Notes: generated by a model not told the origin, from the sequence alone. 64,000 nucleotides of DNA from Aquimarina megaterium XH134 (GCF_000520975.1 NZ_JACB01000036.1:1-64000); one strand, 5' to 3'; shown: positions 8,498-18,503, counted from the stretch's first letter. Translations and numbers: made by a program.

Positions 8498-10104
8498 ATT
8501 ATGATTATATAGTTGTAGGTTCGGGGGCTACAGGAGCAATAGCAGCAAAAACTCTTGTGGATAAAGGGGAGCAAGTTGGGTTGTTGGATATTGGAGAAGA
8601 GGATAAGGTATATAAAGATGTGATTCCTAACGCTGATTTTCGAACAATACGCGAAAATGACGAGTTACAGCATTCTTATTTTTTGGGAAATAAATTTGAA
8701 GGAATTCCTTGGGAAACCACAAGAGTCGGTTCCCAGCTAACACCTCCAAGAAGTTTTTTAACAAGATTCTCTGAGAAATTATTGCCTTTTGAATCAAATA
8801 GTTTTCAACCGATGGAAAGTACAGCAAAAGGTGGATTAGGTGGCGGTTGGGGATTAGGTTGTTATGTTTTTTCTAAATTGGAATTAGAAGCCTTAGGGTT
8901 GAATGAGTCAGAAATGTTATCTGCGTATCAGGAAGTGGCTTCTTATATTGGAATATCTGGAGCAAAAGATGATGGAAGCCCATATAGTATAAGAAATTTG
9001 AAGGATATACAATCGCCAACAAAAATTGAAGATAACTTAAAAGGAATTTTTAATGCTTATTATACCAATAAGAATAAACTGAATAAAAAAAATATATTTA
9101 TTGGCCGATCAGGGTTGGCTTTACTTACAAAGGATTGGAACAATCGCTCTGCTGTTAAGTACAGTGATATGGGGTTTTGGAGTGATTCTAATAAGTCAGC
9201 GTACAGATCTTGGATTACTATTGACGAATTGTTGAAAAAACCAAATTTTGATTATCATAAGAAATGTTTGGTGATCAAATTTAAAGAGCAAGAAAACAAA
9301 ATCGAAGTTTATGTGAAAAGAATTGATACCAATGAAGAACAAGTTTTTGTATGTAAGAAACTAATTTTATCACCTGGTGTATTAGGGACAGCCCGTATTG
9401 TTCTTAGATCTTTTGATTATAAGAAAGAAAAACTTCCTATAATTTGTAATCCGTATTCTTATATTCCCTGTTTGCAATGGAGACGTTTAGGTAAAAAAAT
9501 TGAACGATATAAAACCAGTTTTGCTCAATTACTACTTTTTATTGATGAAAATAAAGATAATTTTGATGTAAGTATGGCCGCATTATTTAGTTATAGATCA
9601 CTTTTGTTGTTTAAGTTAATCAAAGAGACTCCTCTTAACTTTGCTGATGCCAGAATTATAATGCAATTTTTGCACTCTTCTTTTACGATAGCAGGTATCC
9701 ATCACCCGGATAAAGGATCAGATTCAAAGTTTATATCAATGAAGAAAGATGTTTCAAGCTATACAGGAGATATTTTGACTGGTCAATATATATTGTCTGA
9801 TGATGAACAAAGGATAAATCATGCCAGAGAGAAAAAAATTAGAAAAGCATTAAGGGTTTTAGGATGTTTTCCATTAAAAACAATTCGTACTCCCATTGGC
9901 GGGAGTATTCATTACGGAGGAACTTTACCATTTGATGAAGGTGGAGACCTTTTTACTATTTCTAAATCGGGTAAATTAGGAGGGACAAAAAATGTATTTG
10001 TAGCTGATGGATCGGGATTCAAATATTTACCGGCAAAGGGATTAACATTAACTCTAATGGCAAATGCTAATAGGGTAGCTAGAAATGTTCTTGATTATGA
10101 ATAA
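8488..10104 (+). CDS. GMC family FAD-dependent oxidoreductase
   Basis: The 538-residue protein begins with a Rossmann FAD-binding motif, GSGATG at 11-16, after a hydrophobic strand. It contains a GGLGGGWG flavin-contact segment near residue 115-120 and closes with a typical GMC end: a GSIHYGGT block with the catalytic His, then VFVADGSGF and a glycine-poor helix. GMC enzymes oxidise alcohols or sugars. Placement among glycosyltransferase, deacetylase, epimerase and acetyltransferase genes suggests that a sugar or lipid-linked sugar is the substrate. No Tat or Sec signal is seen. Confidence 0.88.
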   Translation: MQLNYDYIVVGSGATGAIAAKTLVDKGEQVGLLDIGEEDKVYKDVIPNADFRTIRENDELQHSYFLGNKFEGIPWETTRVGSQLTPPRSFLTRFSEKLLPFESNSFQPMESTAKGGLGGGWGLGCYVFSKLELEALGLNESEMLSAYQEVASYIGISGAKDDGSPYSIRNLKDIQSPTKIEDNLKGIFNAYYTNKNKLNKKNIFIGRSGLALLTKDWNNRSAVKYSDMGFWSDSNKSAYRSWITIDELLKKPNFDYHKKCLVIKFKEQENKIEVYVKRIDTNEEQVFVCKKLILSPGVLGTARIVLRSFDYKKEKLPIICNPYSYIPCLQWRRLGKKIERYKTSFAQLLLFIDENKDNFDVSMAALFSYRSLLLFKLIKETPLNFADARIIMQFLHSSFTIAGIHHPDKGSDSKFISMKKDVSSYTGDILTGQYILSDDEQRINHAREKKIRKALRVLGCFPLKTIRTPIGGSIHYGGTLPFDEGGDLFTISKSGKLGGTKNVFVADGSGFKYLPAKGLTLTLMANANRVARNVLDYE

Positions 10105-10963
10105 ACCCACTATTATTATTACTGGAGCAAATGGTTTCTTAGGTAAATACCTGGTAGATTATTTTAGAATAAAAAAATGGAAAATAAAAGCATTTGTTCA
10201 TAGTTTTCCAAAAGAAAAGTATGAGGATGTTACCTATGTTCAATACAATTTGGAAGAATGTAAAGAATCAACCTACTTCGATGGTGTAGATTTTCTAATT
10301 CATGCTGCGTATCTCAGGTATGAAAAAAATACTAACGCAGATGAAATCAATCTAGAAGGTACTAGAAAAATAGTTTCTATCTGTACACAAAAAAAAATAA
10401 AAGTAGCCTTTCTTTCCTCATTTTCAGCACATGATAAAGCAATTTCACACTATGGAATCACAAAATTGCGATGTGAAGAGTTGTTTGATTTAGAAAAAGA
10501 TATAGTGTTAAAAATTGGATTTATAATAGGAGAAAAAGGGATTTTGTCGGAAATGATTGGTCGAATGAAAACATCCAGTATCTTTCCATTGGTAGGAGGT
10601 GGAGTACAGCCTTTGCAAACCATTTATATAGAAGATTTAGGTAAGATTATTGAGAAAACTCTCATCAAGAAAGAATTGACTGGGGTTTTTAAGGTAGCGC
10701 ATCAAGAGGTGGTGACTATGAAAGTTTTTTATAAAGAATTGGCGCAACGATTAGGTAGGAAATTAATTTTTATTCCAATTCCAACTTTTATGTTGTATTT
10801 AGCGTGCAAATTTTTTGAAGGAATTAATGTGAAAATACCGATATCTTCAGAAAGTGTGTTGGGATTAAAGAAATTGACAACTTTTGAAACAAAAGAAGAT
10901 CAAAAAAAAATAGAAGTAAAGTTAAAAAGCTTTCAGGAAAGTTTAGATTTAATATTAAAATAG
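10097..10963 (+). CDS. NAD-dependent epimerase/dehydratase (extended SDR)
   Basis: I start this gene at the ATG at 10097, which overlaps the GMC stop by 8 nt; an in-frame ATG at 10085 is also possible. The product of about 288 residues starts with the GxxGxxG nucleotide-binding motif (GANGFLGKYL) and has the SDR catalytic pair in SHYGITK. Overall it resembles nucleotide-sugar epimerases or reductases. It abuts the next gene with no intergenic base, consistent with a glycan-precursor operon. Confidence 0.87.
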   Translation: MNKPTIIITGANGFLGKYLVDYFRIKKWKIKAFVHSFPKEKYEDVTYVQYNLEECKESTYFDGVDFLIHAAYLRYEKNTNADEINLEGTRKIVSICTQKKIKVAFLSSFSAHDKAISHYGITKLRCEELFDLEKDIVLKIGFIIGEKGILSEMIGRMKTSSIFPLVGGGVQPLQTIYIEDLGKIIEKTLIKKELTGVFKVAHQEVVTMKVFYKELAQRLGRKLIFIPIPTFMLYLACKFFEGINVKIPISSESVLGLKKLTTFETKEDQKKIEVKLKSFQESLDLILK

Positions 10964-11809
10964 ATGAGTTACAATTTTTTGCCTATTCGGACAGATGAAA
11001 CATCGATTAAAGAGATTACAAATCTATTGAAAATTACTTTTCCTCATGCTAAGAAATATACAGAAACTTTTGTTGTCTGGCAATATGTAGATAACCCCGA
11101 TGGACCAATGATGGGTTATAATGCATATGAAGGAGCTACCTTAGCAGCTCATTATGCATTGATGCCAATCAAAGCTAAAATTTATGGTAAAGAAGAGAAG
11201 GGATTATTGTCATTAAATACAGCAACACATCCTGAACATAGAGGAAAAAAATTGTTTCCTAAGTTAGCAAATGAAAGTTATAAAGAAGCAGCGAATCAAG
11301 GGTTTAGTTTTATAATCGGAGTTGCTAATGCCCAAAGCACATCAGGTTTTTTGAAGAAATTAGATTTTCAATTTATAGGAATGCTTGATGCTAAACTAGG
11401 TTGGGGCCCAATTACACGTGAAAAAGATGATTACAATGTTGATTATCAAAGAATTTGGAATGAGGATACAATACAATGGCGTATATCTAACCCCGAATTA
11501 CAGTACAAAATCAAAAATAATAGAATTTTAGCTCCAACAGATCGTTTTGGGATACAAGCAATTCTTAAAGAATTTGACAAAGAATATAGTATTGATGATA
11601 ATCATACACGTACTCTAAGTTTGATGCCTATTAAGCTATGGATGGGTATTGATAATACTATCGATTGGAAAAAATCTTTTTATTTTGATATTCCATTAAA
11701 AATGAGGCCATCGCCACTTAATTTAATTTTTAAAGATCTTACTGGAAATGGTAGAGAATTTGATTTTTCTAAAATACAATTCGATGCATTAGATTTTGAT
11801 GCGTATTAA
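10964..11809 (+). CDS. GNAT family N-acetyltransferase
   Basis: A 281-residue protein with a GNAT core in the first half: the LNTATHPEHRGKKLFPKLA stretch corresponds to motif A, which binds the acetyl-CoA pyrophosphate (consensus Q/RxxGxG/A, here HRGKKL). The long C-terminal extension is typical of GNATs found in capsule and surface-glycan clusters. Its ATG directly follows the stop of the epimerase. It probably acylates an amino sugar made by this operon; the previous deacetylase could provide a free amine. Confidence 0.82.
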   Translation: MSYNFLPIRTDETSIKEITNLLKITFPHAKKYTETFVVWQYVDNPDGPMMGYNAYEGATLAAHYALMPIKAKIYGKEEKGLLSLNTATHPEHRGKKLFPKLANESYKEAANQGFSFIIGVANAQSTSGFLKKLDFQFIGMLDAKLGWGPITREKDDYNVDYQRIWNEDTIQWRISNPELQYKIKNNRILAPTDRFGIQAILKEFDKEYSIDDNHTRTLSLMPIKLWMGIDNTIDWKKSFYFDIPLKMRPSPLNLIFKDLTGNGREFDFSKIQFDALDFDAY

Positions 11810-11835
11810 GTTGTTATATTACGTTTACTTATTTG

Positions 11836-14169
11836 CTATTGTTGTATGTTTTTTAAAGCTACATTATAATTATTCTTTAAAAGTTGATTGTCTGGATTTA
11901 TTACTAACCCTTTTTTTCCTGCTTCAATAGCTTTATTCCAGTTTTTTAAGGCGTTATGTGCAGTACAAATGTTATTATAAAGCTTATCAGAGTTGGGATA
12001 TATTATAACTCCTTCTTCAGCTATTTTTATACATTTTTCAAACAATCCATAATTGTAATATAATACGCTTAGATTCAAGTAATTTTCTTCGCTAACATCT
12101 TCTTTTAATAGATTAATTTGATAATCTATTTTAGTTTTACGATTAACAATATCCTCAAGATTGTTTTTTGCAAGTTGATAATTTGGAGCTAGTTCAATTG
12201 CTTTTTTACACGCTTTAATTGCTTTTTCATATTCTCCCAAAAGATTATGAGCACTACATATGTTATTGTAGGCTTCTACATAATTAGGGTTTAGGGCTAT
12301 GGCTTTTTTAGCAATAGATATGGATTTACGATATTGTTTTTTTTGATAATACTTGAAACTCAGATTAAAATATTTTTCAGGCGTAGGGTCATTTGCAATG
12401 TTTTTTTCTTCAATTGCTAATGCGCTATTTTTCTCGATACTTGCCACTAAAAAGGATTGTGCTCTTTTGTTATCTTTATCGATCTCAAGAGTGCTGGAAG
12501 CTAGTAGATTTAAATTTTTCCAATCTTCTAACTTTAGATAGTTTTCCATAAGTAATATGCGTGTTTCTATACTATATGGAGATAATTCTAGTGACTGAGA
12601 TAGTTTATCAATAGATTCTTCATTTCTAGATTTTTCCCATAAAAATTTCCCATAGTAAAACCATGAATTATAATAGTTAGCTCCGTATTCTATAGCTTTT
12701 TTAAAATGCACTTCTGCTAACGCACTATTTTCTTTTGCATTATATAATATACCGAGATTTATATGTAAAAATGGATAAAAAGGCCTTATTTTTAGCGCTT
12801 TTTTAAAATATGTTTCTGCATTATCATATTCTCCTTTTTTCATTTTTGTAATCCCATAATTCATCAATCCTCTGGCGTTTTTTGGGCTTTTAATAGTGAC
12901 ATCTTTCCATAGAGTTTCATCATTATGCCATACTTCATTTCTTAAATAGGTCCCAAAAGCATAAATAGATAATATTATAAGAATGGGTATTGGTAGAAAC
13001 GAAAATCGAAAATGATACTTGTTTCTAAGATATTGGAGGAACAAATTCAGTGACCAACCTACACTAAGTATTAAGCCTACATAGGGGAAAAACATGCGAT
13101 GATCATTCATAACTTCTGCCAACGGAATAAAACTAGAAGTAGGAGCGAGTGTTATAAAAAACCATAACAATCCAAAACAAATAGGGCGGTATTTTTCTTT
13201 TTTAGAGGTAATAAATATAACATAAGCTGCTATAGATAAAAATAGTATACCTATAAGGTATTTATACGACCAAATTGTTTGTAAAACAGTCCAATCTGTA
13301 TCCGCGCTAAGGTTAATGGGAAGAAAAACGCTTGTGAAATAATAAAAAATTACATAAGGTTGTGTAATAAGATAGTTAAATGTTTCAGATGATCCAGTAG
13401 TAAAAGTATCCGGAGTCATTATATGATGAAAGACATATATGAGGACACAAAAAATTATTACCGGGATAGATTTTACTATTGCACGAATGGTTTTATTTGT
13501 AGATTTTGATGAAAAAAAGGTATTAAAGCTTATGTTTTCTTCAAAAAGTAATACATAGCATAAGAATAAAGGGGCGAACATAATAGCGGTAGGTTTTGCT
13601 AAAGCCCCTATTGTTAATGGAATAAGGTATAAATAATATTTTTTCGAAAAGGCTGAATATTGATATAATACAAATGCAAGAAGTATAAAGAATGTAGATA
13701 GCAAATCAGATCTTGCAATAATATAATTAACGGTTTCTGCCATAACAGGATGTAGCATGTACCATAGAGTAATTGCGCTAGCTACATAAAAATTATAAGT
13801 GTCGTTAAAAGATAGATCAAGAATTTTTTTTGTAAAAAAGAAAAGTAAAACTCCTTGTAAAAGGAATAAAATATAGGATGTTATATGAAAGAAGAAAGGT
13901 GTATACCCATCACCTAACCAGTAATCAATAGCTAAGGATGTGGTAACAATTGGTCTATATGTTTGATTTTGTGGTAATGAACTTATTGTTGTTCCATCTT
14001 TGAAAAAAGCAGGAATATTTTTTAAGCTTCTTATGTTAGGATTTTCAACAATAGTGTGAATATCATCAAAATGAAAAGAATTATCAAAATGATTGAGATA
14101 GGTTATTGTAGTGATTATGATCATAACAATAACAAAATATAATGTTTTCTTTTTTGGGGATATATTCAA
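11836..14169 (-). CDS. TMTC-like membrane protein with C-terminal TPR repeats
   Basis: A 777-residue protein with about ten membrane helices in residues 10-400 followed by tetratricopeptide repeats from about 425 to the end. Early luminal-loop sequence such as DDIHTI and the HPVMAETVNYIIARSDLL block near residue 140 match the TMTC/GT-C type O-mannosyltransferase group, where the first acidic pair is catalytic. The TPR part is long, with repeats such as NYVEAYNNICSAHNLLGEYEKAI. Likely role: lipid-linked sugar dependent protein glycosylation at the periplasmic face. It is a single gene on the minus strand, convergent to the glycan operon. Confidence 0.82.
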   Translation of the reverse strand: MNISPKKKTLYFVIVMIIITTITYLNHFDNSFHFDDIHTIVENPNIRSLKNIPAFFKDGTTISSLPQNQTYRPIVTTSLAIDYWLGDGYTPFFFHITSYILFLLQGVLLFFFTKKILDLSFNDTYNFYVASAITLWYMLHPVMAETVNYIIARSDLLSTFFILLAFVLYQYSAFSKKYYLYLIPLTIGALAKPTAIMFAPLFLCYVLLFEENISFNTFFSSKSTNKTIRAIVKSIPVIIFCVLIYVFHHIMTPDTFTTGSSETFNYLITQPYVIFYYFTSVFLPINLSADTDWTVLQTIWSYKYLIGILFLSIAAYVIFITSKKEKYRPICFGLLWFFITLAPTSSFIPLAEVMNDHRMFFPYVGLILSVGWSLNLFLQYLRNKYHFRFSFLPIPILIILSIYAFGTYLRNEVWHNDETLWKDVTIKSPKNARGLMNYGITKMKKGEYDNAETYFKKALKIRPFYPFLHINLGILYNAKENSALAEVHFKKAIEYGANYYNSWFYYGKFLWEKSRNEESIDKLSQSLELSPYSIETRILLMENYLKLEDWKNLNLLASSTLEIDKDNKRAQSFLVASIEKNSALAIEEKNIANDPTPEKYFNLSFKYYQKKQYRKSISIAKKAIALNPNYVEAYNNICSAHNLLGEYEKAIKACKKAIELAPNYQLAKNNLEDIVNRKTKIDYQINLLKEDVSEENYLNLSVLYYNYGLFEKCIKIAEEGVIIYPNSDKLYNNICTAHNALKNWNKAIEAGKKGLVINPDNQLLKNNYNVALKNIQQ

Positions 14170-14238
14170 AAAAATAAATTTTAGTAATTAGTTGTTTATA
14201 AAATTACTTGTTTTATCAAATACTACAAATTTTGAATC

Positions 14239-15153
14239 TTAAAAAATAGATAATCCTGTTAGAGTAGTTAATCGTTCTAAAGCAAGCATCCCAAGTTCTG
14301 AGTTTCCTTTGGGATTCAAAGGTGGGCTCCATACTGCTACGGCATATTGCCCTGGGTGCACTGCTACAATTCCTCCGCCAACACCACTTTTTCCGGGTAA
14401 ACCTACTCTATAACTAAACTCACCTGCTTCATCATAAAAACCGCACGTCTGCATTATTGCATTAATACGTTTTACCTTTCTTGGTGACAATATTCGTTCT
14501 TTGTTAAATAATCGTTTTCCGCCATTGGCGTATATCATAAATGCAGTAGAAAGCTCTTTGCAAGACATTTCTACAGAACATTGATAAATATAAAAATCAA
14601 GTATGGTTTCAATATCATTTTTAATATTGCCAAAAGATTTCATTAGATTTAATAAGGCGGCATTGCGGTGACTATAATCTTTTTCGGATTTAAAAACTTT
14701 TGGGTTGATATCAATATATGTACAGCCAGTGATTTTATGTATGAAATCGAGAAAATCTTTTTTAGGGTCTTTTAATTGAGATATTAAAACATCACAAATT
14801 ACTAAGGCCCCCGCATTTATAAATGGGTTCCTGGGAATTCCATTCTCATATTCTAATTGTACCAAAGAGTTAAAAGGGTCTCCAGAGGGCTCTACATCCA
14901 CACGCTCAAATAATTCATCACCTAATAATGACATTGCCATAGTTAAAGCAAATACTTTCGAGATACTTTGAATAGAAAACCGTTCATTATGATCTCCAAA
15001 ATTATAATGACCAGAATTAATACAATGCAAATGCATCCCAAATTTTTTTGGTTCAATTTTAGCTAATTCAGGAATATACGAAGCTACTTTTCCAGTATAA
15101 TGTATCGACGGTAATTCTGATCTTATCTCGTTAAGTATTTGTTGATAATCCAC
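14239..15153 (-). CDS. glsA: Glutaminase A
   Basis: The 304-residue protein has the full length of bacterial glutaminases of the serine beta-lactamase fold. It hydrolyses L-glutamine to glutamate and ammonia. The catalytic S63-x2-K66 lies in FSIQSISKVF; the NPFINAGAL block and the late GKSGVGGGIVAV block are family signatures. No signal peptide is present, so it is cytoplasmic. The neighbouring PepE dipeptidase, 10 nt upstream in the same direction, suggests a small amino-acid catabolic pair. Confidence 0.95.
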   Translation of the reverse strand: MDYQQILNEIRSELPSIHYTGKVASYIPELAKIEPKKFGMHLHCINSGHYNFGDHNERFSIQSISKVFALTMAMSLLGDELFERVDVEPSGDPFNSLVQLEYENGIPRNPFINAGALVICDVLISQLKDPKKDFLDFIHKITGCTYIDINPKVFKSEKDYSHRNAALLNLMKSFGNIKNDIETILDFYIYQCSVEMSCKELSTAFMIYANGGKRLFNKERILSPRKVKRINAIMQTCGFYDEAGEFSYRVGLPGKSGVGGGIVAVHPGQYAVAVWSPPLNPKGNSELGMLALERLTTLTGLSIF

Positions 15154-15163
15154 AGTATAATTT

Positions 15164-15871
15164 TTAATTTAATCCAGATAATGAGCTACCCGTTTCTACT
15201 TCGTAGGGGTCTTTGTCTTTTTCAAAAATTCTAGCACTTAAATTTCCTTCCAGAGTTATTTTATTGTCATAAACTTTTAACCAACTTCCTTCTCTTAAAC
15301 CTACCACGGGTTGCGGATTTAGATTATGAAATTCTTTAATTCGAGTTTCTCGGGTTTCTCCTTTATGTGTCGAATTAGGATCAGGGTCAAGATAATGTGG
15401 ATTAATATTAAATGGTACGATACCCAATGTTGCAAAGTTTGGAGGGTATACAATAGGCATATCATTTGTAGTTTTCATATTAAGACCACAAATATTACTT
15501 CCTGCACTTGTTCCCAGATAAGGTACTCCAGAAAGAACGGCTTCTTTTAATGGTTCTATAACTCCATTTCGGTATAATTGATCCACCAATAGAAATGTAT
15601 TTCCGCCTCCGGTATAGATACCTTTGGTGTTTTTAATAGCTTCTATAGGATCTGAAAACATATGTATGCTAACTATTCTTTTATTTATTTTTTTAAAAAT
15701 ATTATTGATACCTATAGTGTATTCGTCATGAGAAATTCCGCCCGGACGAGCATAAGGTATAAAAAGTATTTCCTCAATACCTGAGTATAAGTTGATTAAA
15801 GTGTCTTGTAAATATGCCAAGGGTTCACTTCCGTGAAGTGTAGATGTACTTGCAATAATACAGTTTGTCAT
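15164..15871 (-). CDS. pepE: Alpha-aspartyl dipeptidase (peptidase E, S51 family)
   Basis: At 235 residues it matches PepE, a cytoplasmic serine peptidase that cleaves N-terminal Asp dipeptides. The nucleophile is S122 in YLGTSAGSN, and the preceding YTGGGNTF segment forms the oxyanion region. The block INPHYLDPDPNSTHKGETR is characteristic and contains the likely catalytic His. It is probably co-transcribed with glsA. Confidence 0.93.
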   Translation of the reverse strand: MTNCIIASTSTLHGSEPLAYLQDTLINLYSGIEEILFIPYARPGGISHDEYTIGINNIFKKINKRIVSIHMFSDPIEAIKNTKGIYTGGGNTFLLVDQLYRNGVIEPLKEAVLSGVPYLGTSAGSNICGLNMKTTNDMPIVYPPNFATLGIVPFNINPHYLDPDPNSTHKGETRETRIKEFHNLNPQPVVGLREGSWLKVYDNKITLEGNLSARIFEKDKDPYEVETGSSLSGLN

Positions 15872-15974
15872 TAGATTTTTTTTATAAAAGTAGTTTAACG
15901 TTTTCTTATCTAGAAATCTTCTGTGAAAATAAAAAAATGTAGTATCTTAAAAAATAAAATTAACCTCGTTTGTT

Positions 15975-16763
15975 ATGAAGATAAAATTATCTGTTCTTTT
16001 TGCTTGCCTTATAGTTAGTACATCTATAGCCCAAATTACTTCAAGAGTTATGATTCATGGAAAAGTTAGTGCGCCCATTGGAGATGATGTAGAAGGTGTA
16101 GTAGTCTATAATCGCAGTACCAATAAAGGTACAATTACTACCAAGGATGGAAAGTTTAAAATAGGTGCTGGTATTAATGATCGGATTGAAGTTGTGGCAA
16201 TGCAATATCAGAACTTTGTGATACTGGTAGATAAAGGAATAGTAGATACTAAGAGATTAAATATTTTTCTTAACGAATCTGTAAACCAACTAGAAGAAGT
16301 TGTGGTAACCCCATATGACTTAGCTGGTAATGTGTCTGTAGATGTAAAAAAGATAGGATTTAGTCAAAGTGGTATAGGAGATGTAGCAGAAGAGACGTCT
16401 TCGAGAATTAATGATACCGATTATGATTTTAGACCAGATGAGTTGTCTCCATTAGAAAATAAAGTGTTCTTAGAAGATAGAATGATTAACGGGTTAAATT
16501 TTGTCAACCTTTTTAAATTGTTTTATAATACTAAGAAAACTTCTAAAAAGAAAAAGTACTCTTCAGATATTGATGTTAGGGTTAGAGATTTGTATAATGA
16601 TGAGTTTTTTAAAGATTATCTGGCATTAGAAATAGATCAGATTAATGATTTTATCTTTTTTGCTGAAGAAAATGGCTTAAATGCAAAGTATTTTGAATCA
16701 GGAAAAGAACTCGATCTTTTACAGTTTTTGGCATATCAAAGTAAGCTTTATCATAAGAAATAA
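15975..16763 (+). CDS. Secreted carboxypeptidase-regulatory-like protein, paralogue 1
   Basis: A 262-residue protein with a signal peptide (about 1-19). Residues 25-105 form a carboxypeptidase D regulatory-like beta domain with the common VVVYNRSTNKGTITTKDGKF pattern and end in an LEEVVV strand, as in TonB-dependent receptor plug-preceding domains. The rest contains a conserved LAGNVSVDVK segment and a mostly helical C-terminal region. It is the first of three similar genes in a row. A role at the outer membrane surface is plausible but unknown. Confidence 0.82.
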   Translation: MKIKLSVLFACLIVSTSIAQITSRVMIHGKVSAPIGDDVEGVVVYNRSTNKGTITTKDGKFKIGAGINDRIEVVAMQYQNFVILVDKGIVDTKRLNIFLNESVNQLEEVVVTPYDLAGNVSVDVKKIGFSQSGIGDVAEETSSRINDTDYDFRPDELSPLENKVFLEDRMINGLNFVNLFKLFYNTKKTSKKKKYSSDIDVRVRDLYNDEFFKDYLALEIDQINDFIFFAEENGLNAKYFESGKELDLLQFLAYQSKLYHKK

Positions 16764-16871
16764 GGTAGGCCAAAAAGGAGCTTTTGTAATTCTATGTTAG
16801 TTATATCGTCTTTTGTAGAGAAGATCTTTATTTAGTGGTATTATATAAAGATCATTTCTGATGATATTTAT

Positions 16872-17627
16872 ATGATAAGATTACTACTATTTCTACCTCT
16901 AATTATTTCATTACAAACTTTTGGTCAATCTGAAAAACTTCAAGGAAAAATTGTTGCCGATTCCCTACAAGGGTACGCCATTAATATTGTAAATTTCACT
17001 AAAGAAATAGGAACAACAAATGATGAGCAGGGATTTTTTGAAATACCTGCAAGTCCAGGGGACTCCATTGTTTTTTCTTCTGTTCAATATCAAATACGAT
17101 CAATTGTAGTTAAGCAGGATCAGCTTCAGGATAAAAGGATTACAATTGTACTATATCCCATAGTACAACAATTAGAACAAGTAAGGATTAGTACTACAGA
17201 GCTTTCGGGTAACCTTGATAAAGATGTAGGTATCGTAGAGTTACAACCTTTTGTAGATAATAGGACATTGGGTCTTCCGTTTAGCGATAAACCACAGCCA
17301 ACAAAAGCCGAAAGAAGAATCTATACAGCAAGAAGTGGGATAATTGATAGACCCATTAATTATCTAAGCGGAAAATTAAAAAAACTAAAGAGAATTAAAG
17401 CATTAGAAGATCTTGATGCAATAGTACAAAGAGGAGAAACGACTTTTAATACTACCTTCTTTGTAGAAGCACTACAATTACCAGAAGATTTGATAACCGA
17501 TTTTATGTATTACTGCGCTAAAGATGAATATTTTAAAAACCTTCTTGAAAATCCTAAAAGGTTAACACTGGTAGAGTTTTTTCAGACAAAGGCAAAATCT
17601 TATAAAGAACACAAAGAGCTGGATTAG
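16872..17627 (+). CDS. Secreted carboxypeptidase-regulatory-like protein, paralogue 2
   Basis: A 251-residue protein of the same layout as its upstream neighbour: signal peptide at 1-18, beta domain with INIVNFTKEIGTTNDEQGFF at about 36-55, then LSGNLDKDVG and a helical C-terminal region with LPEDLITDFMYYC. Sequence divergence from the other two copies is large, so the duplication is old. The gap of 108 nt to copy 1 contains an imperfect hairpin near 16,823-16,853 without a T-run. Confidence 0.82.
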   Translation: MIRLLLFLPLIISLQTFGQSEKLQGKIVADSLQGYAINIVNFTKEIGTTNDEQGFFEIPASPGDSIVFSSVQYQIRSIVVKQDQLQDKRITIVLYPIVQQLEQVRISTTELSGNLDKDVGIVELQPFVDNRTLGLPFSDKPQPTKAERRIYTARSGIIDRPINYLSGKLKKLKRIKALEDLDAIVQRGETTFNTTFFVEALQLPEDLITDFMYYCAKDEYFKNLLENPKRLTLVEFFQTKAKSYKEHKELD

Positions 17628-17738
17628 TTACTTTTTGTTATGGCCTAAAGTTTGATTTCTAAAAAATTATAAAAAATGATATGAATGCAACATGATTGGA
17701 TATAGTTTGTCTTTAATAGTGAATTTTAACAACCATAA

Positions 17739-18503
17739 GTGCAGAAAAAATACGTAACTATAATTTTATTTCATTTCTTCTTTCTTTCTGTTTTCTGCCA
17801 AAGAAAAATGATAAAAGGAGTAATAGAAAATGATAGTTCGGAAGGAATTCATATAATTAATAAAACAGCCAATCTATTTACGATTACAAATAAAGAAGGA
17901 GTTTTCTTTATAGAAGCAACTATAGGAGATGTGTTTGTTATTTCATCTGTTCAATACGATCTAAAGGTTATTGTGGTAAATAAAGATATGTATGACAATA
18001 AAGAATTTAATGTTGCGCTAAAAGAAAACCTTAACGAATTAGATGAAGTAATTGTAGGGGTGCAATTATCAGGTAATTTAAATACTGATATTAAGGATAT
18101 AAAGACAGAAGAATTGTTTAGCCCCGAAGATGTTGGAATACCTGTTTATGATGGAGTTCAGGCGGAGGAAATTGTGCCAATGCATAAAGCTATTATGTTT
18201 TATGGCATAGGATTTAGACTAGATATTGAAGCAACTTATAAAAATTTATCAGGATATTATAAAACCTTAAAAACAACAAGGAAATTAGATAAAGAAAATA
18301 ATAGTTTAGAGGCTATTCAGGATTTTTATGGTAAACAATTTTTGTCTACAGTATACAACCTCCCCGAAGAGAAAATATATGACTTTTTATTATTATGTAT
18401 TCAAACTAGTGATATTCAATATGAATTTGGCAAAGAAAATCACAATGTGGTATTAAAAATATTCTCAGATAAACGAAAAGAGTTTGTGGTAAACAAACAA
18501 TGA
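17739..18503 (+). CDS. Secreted carboxypeptidase-regulatory-like protein, paralogue 3
   Basis: A 254-residue protein with the same order of parts: signal peptide, beta domain (IHIINKTANLFTITNKEGVF), the LSGNLNTDIK motif and a C-terminal region ending in LPEEKIYDFLLLC-like helices. The start is a GTG at 17739; it gives a hydrophobic signal peptide at once, and no better ATG is available before it. It follows paralogue 2 by 111 nt. Confidence 0.8.
   Translation: MQKKYVTIILFHFFFLSVFCQRKMIKGVIENDSSEGIHIINKTANLFTITNKEGVFFIEATIGDVFVISSVQYDLKVIVVNKDMYDNKEFNVALKENLNELDEVIVGVQLSGNLNTDIKDIKTEELFSPEDVGIPVYDGVQAEEIVPMHKAIMFYGIGFRLDIEATYKNLSGYYKTLKTTRKLDKENNSLEAIQDFYGKQFLSTVYNLPEEKIYDFLLLCIQTSDIQYEFGKENHNVVLKIFSDKRKEFVVNKQ

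Noticed and set aside
16823-16853. Hairpin between carboxypeptidase-regulatory-like paralogues 1 and 2
   Set aside because: GATCTTTAT/ATAAAGATC pairing exists but there is no T-run, so I do not call it a terminator.
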